Shown piece after piece: positions 30,601-42,600 of a DNA stretch of 64,000 nt; position 1 is the first letter of the stretch, and each line of letters opens with the position of its first letter. Both the position numbers and the translations under genes were made by a program. This stretch comes from Stercorarius parasiticus (lineage: Eukaryota; Chordata; Aves; Charadriiformes; Stercorariidae): positions 326,878 to 390,877 of the forward strand of contig VWZL01002032.1 of assembly GCA_013396915.1 (NCBI GenBank). The letters are read 5' to 3'. The notes below the pieces were generated by a model. That model saw nothing but the letters and a program-made list of their open reading frames with translations. It made no database searches and had not been told where the DNA came from.

Positions 30601-33600
30601 TGCGCAACAAAACTCATAATCCTGCATCAGAAAGGTCATAGACCTGTATTGCAGGTAATCTGAGAGTGAGGGTAATTGAGTCCTAAATATCAGCTGTCAA
30701 TGGTGGGAGCTATGATATAAGTAAATTGTCATTTTTCAATTGAAAGTGATACAACTTTCTTACTCCAAAATTTTAATACAGTTATATGTAGAAAATTATA
30801 ATGGGCTGTCTTTAAGATTTCCTCTAATTTCACCCAATTCTAGTCGTAAAATATTATTTAGATTAGGCTAGACCATTAAATTTTGAATTAAATCCTTGCC
30901 ATACTCATGTCTATCATTAAGTCCAGTGGAATGAGATTTGTGTTCCTCAACACAAATCCCAGAGAAATCTGGTGATCTGTTAGGAGGAGCAATATATAAC
31001 AGGAAAGAGTATTTCTTAGAAATTGTAAATGGGACTATATGTAATTGATTTTTTCTTGCAAAACTTGACAGAATATCTCTTAATATCTTAATAATTTCAT
31101 AACCTGGTGTACATTTTATTATTCTGATCGTGAAGAACTCCAGTAATGCTCTGTATTTCACTTTGCTGGACAGACTAAAATGTGATTTTCATTAGTCTGA
31201 GACAGACAGATTGCTCATGTAACCTGTAATAGGGAAGCAGTTGTATCAGGTTACATGCAGTAGCCCAAAGAACACAAATTCTAAAATAGCTTGGATGCAA
31301 GTTGACATAGAAAACTAAAGCAAGACGGAGGAAAAAGCATATTCCAAAACGTTTTATACAGGGCTACAGACAGTGTAACGATTAAGGTATAAGCAGACTC
31401 TTTTTTCGAGACTTTTCAAAAGTTCTCATCTGTACTGTGTATGTTTCTTTTAATGTAAGCTGCCTCGAGTCTGTCGTTAGCCAGTGGAATGAATATCTGG
31501 AAAGGAAAAACCAACTGGAGCAGTGGTTAGAGAAACTGGATCACAAAGTGGAACAGCCTTTAGAACCACAGATTGGTCTGAAGGAGAAGTTTGCTCAGCT
31601 GGACCACTTCCAGGCTATTGTTTCTGAGATAGAGGATCACTCCGGCGATTTACAGCAACTCATTGAAAAAGCTGTGGAACTGTATGAAAAAACAGAGGAT
31701 GATTCTTTTGGAGAAGCAGCTCAAGAAGAACTAAAAGCACAGTTTAATGACATCACAACTGTAGCCAAGGTAAGATAAAAGCTAAGGTCTCCATTTCAAG
31801 TAAGTAAAATGTTTAAACATCTGAATATAAGGCTGAAATTTTGATTTTTCATAATTTTTTAGTAACAAAGGGTTGACTGTGATTGAATAGTCTTCCCTTT
31901 TGTTATGGTTGGTTCTAACAAAAAAGTTGGACGTAGTTTACTAAAATTCACTGGAATGCAAAATAGGTATTGGGAATTGAAATTGGTATGGTTATGATTT
32001 TTGAAAAGTGAAGGGCATCTATTTTATTCCTAGTTTCATATATACAATATTTCTGACATTATTCCAGATTTCTTTTCATCTAATTATTTTACATTCATTC
32101 CTAGCACTTTTTTTCCCCTAGAACAGGAAGAATGAAATGCCTACCTGACCAGAAAACATTGTCAGAAAGATGAATCCTGTTGTCAGAAAGATGTATGTCC
32201 GTATTTTGTGGTGTTTCAAACCACTAAGCACTGCACATGCTATACAGGGATTCAGTTCGGTTTCTAAGGGAAGACACATGAGCTCACTGAGACCTTCTGC
32301 CAACCACATCATGACAGTGACGGTAGCTCTGGGTTAGTCCCCACCTTCTCAGTTAGTGGGAAAGTTTGCATCAGGAAGAGGCCACATAATAATGGGCTAA
32401 TGTGAGACCAAAGTAAGCACTGTATATAAATTCAGTGATCTGATGGAAGTATGGTTCAGGTTTTCATGTATTGAGAATAGTGCGGATGACCTGTAGGTAA
32501 TTAATCTGTAATCTATATAACAGTAGTATCAGAGTAAAAAAATTAGTGGAATATCTAACAAATTCTCTCTTAAGAAAAATGTTAAATCGAGGGCATATGA
32601 ATTTACTTCTTTAGTAAAAATCTGCACTTTTATTACTAGATTTGGTAAAGGAAAGTCATTATGTAGAATCATGTAGTTTGGATTTTACTTTTTTTTTATT
32701 TTGGGGCTGAGATATACTATCATTGTCATTGTTTTCTTGCTTTAAACATAGACCATAGATATCAGAGCCCTCTCAGACATATCTAGTCTGTAATTATCAT
32801 CTGGCCACACAGTCTTTTGGTTTTATGACGAACTTTGGCTCCCTTTTTTTACTGGAAATAGTAAGCTATGTATCTGGTTTCTAGATAATCTCTGTACTCC
32901 CATCCTCCTATAACTCCGCTTCTTTCAGTGGCGTTAAATCTGGAGCAATACCAAGATTACTAACTTGTAATCAATACAATGCTTTTGAACTTGTGTGAAA
33001 GGAGTATCATAAGTGAGTATGGCAGTGTTCTCCTAAAAACAATACGCATCAATAAATTTAATTAAGTGTTGCAGTCTTTCCCTTGGGAGAGAAGAGCACT
33101 GAGCGCAACTGGTAGAAGCCATTGCCACCGGAAGAGACCAACTAAAGTTGCACTTTGCCTCCACTCTCCCTCTCTACTGGTGTTATATTTTGGTGTGAGC
33201 AAAGTAAACAGAGGTGTGTGGTTTCCTTTCTTGGGGCTCTTTTTCTTCCCTATGGAGTGTTTGAGGAATCCACAACAATTTATTATCATTTAGACAATTA
33301 TTCAATCACCCGATAATCCCTCCCCACCTGGGAAGGGGAATCAGAAAAAATCAAGGAAACCTGAGGGCTGAAATAAAAACAGATTTAATAGAATAAGACT
33401 AAATAATTAACATTAATAATAGTAAAGAACCAGTATCGATCCCGATACCAATATAAAATATACGAGGATTATACTTAGCCAATTCGATCAGCAGGAAGCT
33501 GTGCACTCCCAGCAGCGCACAGCAAATGTTGGACACTGTGAGCACTGCGGGTTCGGGAGGGAGGGAAGGCCTCAGGGGTCTGCTATTGGGGCGAGAAGTT

Positions 33601-36600
33601 TTTAGAATGGCAGCCATCATAGACGACAGAAGCTTCTCATCAAACTTTCTAATTTGTGTTGAATGTGACATTCATGGTATGAATAATCCCGTTGGCCAGC
33701 TTGGGTCAAGTGCCTGAGCCTCGCTCCTCCTCATCCCTGCACCTGGCTAGCTTGAAAACACTGAGACCTTGAAACCTGCATACCATAGCTGGCTATAAAG
33801 TAAATATTTTCACAAATTCAGACACTAGACTCTTCTAAAAGTGCAGTTTTCCCAGGCATTAGAAGAGAAATTAGTCCTGTGTCGCTCAAACCAGGACAGG
33901 GAGCTATCTGTTTTGTTTAGGGTCAGGCACATGTGGACATTTTCTTCCTCTCTTTTTGCATAAAATGCATTAAGATGTAAAAACTGGCCTCACTTTAAGC
34001 TTACATTAAAAAGCTGAGATGGAGCCATGAAGCTGCTGTTTGTCTGTGTCAGGGAAAGCATCCTCCAGGGCTGCAAGGCAGGTGGCTGGGGACAGCCACC
34101 ACTTCTCATCTGGTGGTTAAAATGGGACTCAGCACCATAAGAATCTTTTGCACTTTTGAACAGCAGAAGTCCTCCTTTGTGGTCTTCATATGGGACATCC
34201 CTGTGACTCTGCTTAGCATTTATAGAGACTTGGTGCTTCTAAATAAGAGCTATGTTTCTGGCAGCATGCTGCTCCCTGAGATGACTCGTGGGTGATCTGT
34301 AAGACCCTCTCCAGGGGGTACTGGGAAAAGCATGCAAGAGTTGCACAGCTGCAGCTTTGACATCTATTAAATGATAGATTTTGTGTTAAAGGATGTGTTA
34401 AAGTACATTTTTGCATACATTTTCAGAAGGCTTCTTCATCTTCTGCTCCAGCAGAACATGTCTGTCCAGACCAACCTAAACCAAACCTTGTGCATTGTAG
34501 CACTGTGTTCTGCTGCTGTAAGCTGTGCTCTATTCAACGTTCAAATGGATGCTACAGAGTCAGTCCAGCACCCTATACGACAGCACGTTTAAAGCCAGGA
34601 CAGTATTTACGCACCTTAATGGTCTTTTTTTTTTTTTTCTTCTGAATGACAGGAGAAAATGAGGAAAGTGGAAGATATTGTGAAGGATCATTTGCTATAC
34701 CTTGATGCTGTGCATGAATTCACAGACTGGCTCCATTCTGCAAAGGAAGAGCTGCATCGCTGGTCAGATGCATCTGGAGATACAGCAACCATACAGAAAA
34801 AGCTGGCCAAAATCAATGTAAGATAACTTAGCTTTCATGGTTTCATCTGGAATTCAGACCCTATACTCTAAAATAGGCTAGAGCAAAAAAGTTGTGGGAT
34901 CTTGCTCTTTGTGTATCTGAAATGGTGATTACGTTTCAGTGAGCTGAAAGCAGGCTTTCTGAGCTGTGTTTTATTTTCTCCTCCCTTCCCATATTAAACC
35001 TATGGAGTAAAAGTACAATCAGACCTGAGTTAGCCACAGCACACACGGAAACAATTTGCAAGAGCGGAAGCCCAGTGGCATCACAGAAGAATGTAGCTTA
35101 GCTGATCAATGAATCCTGCTCTGCCCTCACCCCCGAATGTGCTTTCTCCAGGAGCAGAGTTGTTGTGAATCAAAGTCAGAAACAACTTTCCCCATTTGCA
35201 TGAATGCATAAAGCAGTGCAAGGATTGTTCTCCCCAAACACAGTAGAACAGTGTGGGTTGCCACCCTGTGAATACTCTCCTCCTTACCCCACCATCCATT
35301 CCTAGGCACCTGAGTGCCTAAGCAAGTTACATATTCCTGAATGCAACATTAAAGCAGACTGCACGTTTTGCTGATGTTTGCATTCAGATACTCATGCTAG
35401 CAACATTGTAGTCTGCTCCTAAACATGAGCGAGCGGACCAGTGACCAGACTGCTAGATGAAGATTCAGGATACCCGAGATCAGATTACAGATTTTTTATA
35501 CGTTCTTGGATAGTTTTCAGTCTCCGTTGTGCTCAAACTCCCCGTATATAAAACGGGGAAGGGAGGAGACAGTACTTTCTAGCTCCTAAAACTAACACGA
35601 GAATAAATACCATTACTCCGGCATGCAGTGTTTGGGATGATATTTATATTCTCCAGCTTCTTAAACTGAAAACTCCCCAAATTCCCTTGTAGCATGTGTA
35701 AGATTGAAAAAGGACACTGTAGAAAGAATTCACTTCTGCGGGGGGGGTGGGGAAAGAAAGAAAAAATGACATGTGCAACCAATTACAGCACATTGCAGAT
35801 CACGGGTAGGCTGTAAAATGCTTTTTCTGAGCAGCGCAGTTGTGTTTTTCAAACTGCGATGAGCAGCTCCATACCAGTGTTTCTTACGTAAAAGATCACA
35901 ACAAAGTTATTGTTTTCCGCATCTTAACCTAAACCATACTTTCAGCCTCTGTAAAAAGCAGTTCTCTCTCCCCTAAGCTTATGGAAGCGTCAGAACCGCT
36001 GTTTAATCGACGCAAAGCCCGCACGCTGCCTTGACCGAGTGCTCTTTTTCCCCGCTCCTGCGGCAGCCGCCGCCAAACCGCCGCGGGACCCGCACTGCTC
36101 CCCGCTCGGGCGGACCCCCCTTCCCGCTCCTTCCCGGCGGCGGCGGCGGCTCCGCGGGTTACCATGGCGATGTCGCCTTTGCAGGAGCTGGTGGAGTCCC
36201 GGCAGATCGGGGCGGGCCGGCTGGGCCGAGTGGAGACGCTGGCTCCCGGCGCGGAGCGCGGCACGGCCGCCGGCGGCTGCCAGCTGCTGGCCGCCGAGAT
36301 GCGGGCCCTGCAGTCGGACTGGAAGCAGTGGGAAGAGAGCGCCTTCCGGAGCCAGAGCAGCCTGCGGGACGTGCTGAGCCAGATGGCCCTGTCGGAGCAG
36401 GAGTTCGCGGCGCAGGTCGCCCAGCTGGAGGAGGCCGCGCAGCGGTTCGGGGGGCTGCTGGCCGCCTGGTCGCAGAGCCTGGTCCCCCTCGACAGCCGGC
36501 TCACCGACGCCGAGGTCGTGGAAAGCTGGCGCAAGGAGAAAGTAAGGACACATCTCTTTCCCTAGCAGTTGCTCGATTGTAAATGTACGGGTGCCGTGGG

Positions 36601-39600
36601 CAGAAAACTTCTGCTAAGCGGGACTGTTGAGTAGAAAATAATAAAACGTATTTGTGAAAAATATTTCTATGAAATCCCAGCTTTCCAAACTTTTTTTTTT
36701 TGCAATTGTAAGCGTAGCACAGAAGACGTTTCTCTCCTTGGCCTCTTCTGTACAAGGCGTAGTAAATGCTGCCTGGATCCTAGATGTTGAAAACAGGGCT
36801 TGCCTCTGAGAAAGGGAAGGAGCTAGCACACCAGCTCTCAACTTCTCTTCCAAGTTGCTCAGTGTTCCAAGCCAGAGTAGCACTTGATCGGGGAAACATG
36901 AAGCATTTCCTAAAACCAAGTAGCAGCTGGAGCCATTTCTTACATATAATTTGTCAAGACTGTATTGAGTTTATACTTTCCATTTCTTGGAATAACCTTC
37001 GCATTATGCACGTTGAGATCTTGTCTGACATTTAAAAAAGTTATACTGGTAACCAGTATCCTTGCTAATTGCTTTCTTATGGAATGCAGTGGAATTTAGA
37101 GAAATAGAGAGATTGTTTCTGTTCCTGACTGTCTTCCAGCAAAAAAAATCCACATGTATGTATCACACACACACATTATATATAAACATATATATATATA
37201 TTCATAACAATCAGGATATATGTTTGTATGTATCTCTACTACTGTGAATCAGAGGTGTTGAGAAAAGATACAGAGTATTTCCCTTTCAGGTCAGTGTTGC
37301 AATACAGCAGTTTCAGTAAAGGAAGAGAGGTGTGTGACGCCTGCTTTCTGACCCCTAGGCCAAAGAAGTATTCAAAAAAACCCCAGAACACCTTCTCTTT
37401 GAACTGAGATTATAAATCTCGTCCTCCAGTGTCTGTGCCAAGTTATTTCTGTGGCTTTCCCTCTCACAGAATTCCCTGACGCAGATTTACGGAAACTGCT
37501 TCCTTGAGTGCCAGTATGTATCTGTAGGAGTAACAAAGCTGACAATACATTGGAGCAAATAATGGTACAAATATGCAAAGTCTTCTGTGTTTATGTGTTT
37601 TTAAAAAGGAAAGGAAGACATCAACTTACAGCAACAATTACCAGACATTTTTTATTTTATAAATGGAGAAGTACTAAATTCAAAGGATATTGCTTTTATT
37701 AGTAGTATATATACTGTCGTAAGTACTGTAGCTCTATGTAACAACACTTTACTTAGATTAGACAGTTGTAAACTTTGGCTAATGAGGAGAATGCAGAGGA
37801 ATCTCAAGACTTACTTTGCACAGCCCTACTATGTAATTTTATTTATAGTTAGAGGAAATGTGACAGTAATCCTTCCATTTCTGGACCCCAGGGATAGGTC
37901 CTATTGTAAACGTAAAATAGCACTACAGATTTCCATTTCCATTGTCTCACAGTGATTCTGTTGCCAAGTGAGCCAAGGCCACAAATTAAAAATGCTTTTC
38001 CTGCTTCTCAGAATTAGCAAGCACATTGTGTTATTCTGTTATTCCCAAGATTCGTTCCTTTAGGTATGCTTAACATCAGAGCAACAGAACTTGTACTTGG
38101 AATGCAGCACAAATTGTTTTGGATATTGTCAGATTCGAAATTAAATCCAAGTGGCTGCAACGGCGCTATCAGTGTTTCTGTATGGAAAAATGCCACAGTT
38201 AAACGTACCCTGTTTTGCAAGTTAATGTTCCTGTTTGTTACTAGGTTATGCCTAAGGCTGTACATCATCAGAATAATCTTTTAGTAGTTATTGAGGTAGG
38301 TTATTTGAAATTGAAGCATTTCGTTGAAAACAGGCAATTCTAACCCTCTGCTACTCTTAGGACATGTTTTCTTTATAAAAAAAAAAAAAAAAAGCTGTTA
38401 GTATTTCATTAGGGCGATTCCTGCCTTATACAATTTGTGATATCCTGTGTTTAAGCAACAGCCATGGCGTTGTTATTCCTAATGTTTTCAAAAGAAGTCT
38501 TGTGTGCAGTTTAACATAAAGTAAGATAAACAAAAAGTAGTGAGTTTACATTTTTTTCCTAAGTGTCATTGCTGTTACATAATTACTTAATTCAAATGCT
38601 ACTTTATATGGCATGATAGCAAACTGGCAGTGTGACTATTTCAAGTGTCTTTTAATGATGGTTGAACAGATTCCTGGTGTACGAGTGAGTCAAAGCAGAT
38701 AAAGTCCATAATACAAACACGACTAATGTAAATCAGAGGAGTCCTGAAAATCTGCTGTAGCAAAACATTTTTTCATACTCCCAAGAACACGTGGAAGTTT
38801 GTACGCATAATGCATCTGAAATGTCTCTCGACTTAATTTTACAGGGCTTCACTGTGATCTATAAATGCAAACAGATCTCAATGATGTTAATATAGTCAAG
38901 CTGTGATGATGGGCTAAATCACTGTTATTCATAGCCAACACATGCTCATAGTTTTATTTTTCTCAAAACGGATCATTGTGTTTTTTCTTCCTGGCAGTTC
39001 AGGTACTACAAAGAAGCAATATTTATTTATTTATTTATTACTTGCTAAAAAATGCATGATAGAGATCTTAAAAATTGATTTCACGTCTCTGCAGAATTTT
39101 TCAGGAAAGGGGATGTGAAGGAAGCACAAAGTTGCTTGTGGGCAGCAGACACATGAGCTGGATCCCTGGCTTCTGTCCATTTGCTGTTCTTACTAAGTCT
39201 GTTGATTGGCTTAGACCCTTGCTAATGCTTCTTTTTACTTTTGATTTACATGAAGAGGTATCTGTTTATTGCAGAGTTAGTTAATCCTTTACAGTGAAAA
39301 ATCTACTCCGTGCGCATTTTTATCTCCATCATGTGGATTGTGATGTTTTGAAAACCTTCTGCATATATTTTCATTTATATCCTTTGTACCTTCCCTGAAC
39401 ATTCAATTTTGTGTAGATAAATTACTACAGATAGTTTGCTATGAATATTTTCAATCATCCTTTTTTATATATATTTAGAAACAAGATTTGGGGACTTCCT
39501 TGTCCCACTTCCATGTCCCTGTTCAAATCTGTATTCCCTTTCACATGATCTGTTTCTTAAGTTTATATTGTACATTTCTTCCAGATTGGCACTTAGATTT

Positions 39601-42600
39601 AGCCAAACTAATCACAAACACTCTGGCCTGCCTGCGCTGCAGAACCCCTGCCGTGGGGAATGTAACTAGTTAGAAGATTGTCTTTTCTCCATGGTAGTTT
39701 AAGAGGAATGCCTGAAGAATTTAGTTTCTAGTGGGACAAGGAGCCAAGTCTGCAGTGCTCATTACGCTGGAGGAGCTGGCGGGATTCTGCAGGAGAGATG
39801 CTACAGACGTCAACAAGGACTGTTTTTGTTGGAGTGGTTATCACACCTCTCCCAGTGACGTAAGCTAAACCAACAAAAGCATTTTTTTTGTTGGCTTAGC
39901 TGTCTCCAAAGCAAGAGCCTTTACAGCGCAGCAACGACAAGCAGTAACCCACTTACTCTCACAGGATCGTGAGCAGCCGTACTTCTACATTATGAAGCCC
40001 TCTGTGAAAGAGTTGGGGCTGTTAAAAGCTTTGTGTGTAAATTAGTTTTTTGGATACAGCTCAAAACAGTTCTTATTGAACGTGCTAAACTCAAGTACAA
40101 ACATATATTATTAGCTATTCCCTAAATGTATGTACTTTTATATGCATACAGCTAACTGACAGTACTGTAGCTCATTTATTAAAATGAAATTTATGTCTTA
40201 AACTGTTCTTTGAGAACATTTTGAGCTAAGAAAATTGAGGCTTCCAGAAACTGGTCTCTAGAAGCTCGTAATTTCAAATAAGCTTCTGTAGGTTTGACTG
40301 CAAAAATACTGTTGGACATGAATGTGTATAGATCATAAATGAATTTAAATTCTGATAATTTTTGATTGAAAAGATTTTTTTTTTTTTATTTACTCACCAT
40401 AATTGTTCATTTCTTTTCTTTTAACAGGAAACATTGGATGCTTTGGTAAAGTCTGAACATATGACAGATGAGATCAAAACTCAGTTAAATGATCTTTGTA
40501 GATTTTCCAGAGATTTGAGTACTCATTCTTCAAAGGTTTCAGGGTTGATTAAGGAGTATAACAGGTACACTTTTGTCTTGTTTATAGTTAATCAGTCCTG
40601 GGTCGGGGGGAAGGGGCGTGGGCGTGAGCTGTCTTTTACGGAACCATTAATTAGACTTTTTGAATCAGAAAACAGAAGTATATAGTGATTAGAATCACTC
40701 TTTTGATTTTGGTGTCAATAGAGGTTTTAAAAAGTAGCACTTTGAGGTTTTTTTTTTTCTCTAAAAGCCAGGCTATGCCACTAAACTCAGCTGAAACTGA
40801 TGTATATCCACACCTGACCTATTACAGGAGGAATCCTTGTAAAAAAACCGTGAGGTAGCACTATGGCTTATTTGTCTGATGGAGGAACAAGCTATACCAG
40901 CTATTTAAGACCTTTTTCTTAATTTTATCCTTCAGTTTACTCTTCTCTGACTAGCTGGTTCCCTTGCTTTCTCTCAGGTTGATCTAGCTGATTTACTTGG
41001 GAGTACGACACCTGCATTTCAGACACAATATACTGTTGTCTCTTGCAGGAGGTTATAGCTTTTGGCTTCTGTAGCTGCAGAAGAAGGGTGTGATGACCCA
41101 GATTGATCCCTTCTAATGTTACAAACTTAACTGAGCCACAGAAGTTAGAATTATAATCGTAGTTCCGTGTCCTGTCCCAAGAGAGAGAAAGGGACTTGCA
41201 GAAACTGTTCATGCTTAGGTGTGCTTAGACACTCTCTGGAAAGACTTATACCTGTCATACCTGTGACAGTTATGTCCCAATTTACACGCTTCACTTTTAA
41301 GGAACTGAAAGCTTCTAATGGATTTCCTGGTGCCTCAGTTAAGTGCTTAAATTTGGTAGGAGGAATCCAGGTTAACCTAACCTTACCATTGTATTTCGGA
41401 GAACTACGTTAATAGCATTGTCACCTAACGGAGTCCTGCTTTCCCTCCCTCTGTTCTGCTTCCCTGATGTGATAAATCCAGCCTCTGCCTGCAAGCTTCA
41501 AAAGGATGTCAAAGCAAAGAGCAGGTCTTGCAGCAAAGATTCCGGACGGCTTTCAGGGACTTCCAGCAGTGGCTGGTCAATGCAAAAGTCACCACAGCCA
41601 AATGCTTTGACGTGCCTCAAAATATCAGCGAAGCTTCAGCAAGTCTGCAGAAAATACAGGTAACTAGAGCAGTAAAATATTAGTCTAAGGGAGAACCAAT
41701 CAGTTTCATACAAAGCTCAGATTGAATTGTTTGGTTAATTACTATTTTTTTGTTAATCTTATTATTGTCAACACTAAAGGTGACTAATTGCAAGGAAATA
41801 AACACTTATTTTTTTCTTTTTTAGTCTAGTTCGTTGAGTTTAATTGTTGAGCTACAGTTTGTATGTAGTCATTGTCTCTCAGTAGTTTTCCTTGTTTGTG
41901 TCTTTTTTAAAGTAGAAAAAAATATGGTTTTTATATATTTGTAGTAGGACAGTACTGTAAAATCAGGATGGTATCAGAATCAGGACTTGGTAGCTGGAAT
42001 TATTTCAAAGTTATGTAAGTATTTTTCCTTGTATGTGAAAGTAGAGCCCTTATAGTGCAAGAATAGAGTATGTATGCCGCACGAGCAGGCATTTAAAAAG
42101 TATATTTTTCATGTAAAGCTAAAACAAGCCCCAACAACTCTGTGGAAAGGAATGCCAGTTAAAAGTTTATTTTAATAAAGCAAGTGAAAGAAATGCTCTT
42201 ATGAATAGAATACAATTACAATTTTAACTGAAAGTGGCAAAATGAGAATTGCATAATGAGACTGTTAAACCTTCATTTAGATACTATAACAGAAGAAATT
42301 CGTATCAGTTTTTCAGAAAATGCCAAAACCCAAATCACTTCCTCCTCCTTTTAGTAAATTCACTTTTCCTTGTTTAAATGGTTTACAGAAAAGTGTAAAC
42401 AATACTGTATTAATATATCAAACATTTGACTACCCCCAAATGAAGATATGGTTTGATGAAATATCAGGGGAAAAATCCTGCTAGTTTTTGACATTAAATA
42501 GAAGAGGTTTAGCAAGGTTGGGTTTTTTTCAACAGTGGTAAGATTTTTTTTTTCTTTATCACTGGAGCCCCTTCACAGCATAAGACTTGACTTTGTTCTC

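Larger units (their letters stand above)
36030..36550. promoter_or_regulatory. CpG island over the w24 3' splice site and exon
   Basis: CpG is dense: I count 10, 10, 6 and 11 CpG in the four 60-base rows from 36061 to 36300, against almost none in neighbouring introns. GC-box-like cores lie at 36108-36113 (GGGCGG) and 36209-36216 (GGGGCGGG). A (GGC)5 run sits at 36136-36150. The island starts just upstream of exon w24 and ends at its donor. It may be an internal promoter or a GC-biased conversion hotspot; sequence alone cannot say which. Confidence 0.7.

Noticed and set aside
33399..33671. 90-codon - strand frame
   Set aside because: It lies wholly inside the LTR and resembles no viral or cellular protein that I can identify.
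35929..36553. Long - strand open frames (201 and 187 codons) across the CpG island
   Set aside because: They are antisense to exon w24 in very GC-rich DNA where stops are rare. The products are low-complexity A/R/P-rich and no family is recognisable.
36031..36582. 183-codon + strand frame overlapping exon w24 in another register
   Set aside because: The product is G/R/A-rich low complexity. The register that matches nesprin-1 and keeps phase with w23 and w25 is a different one.
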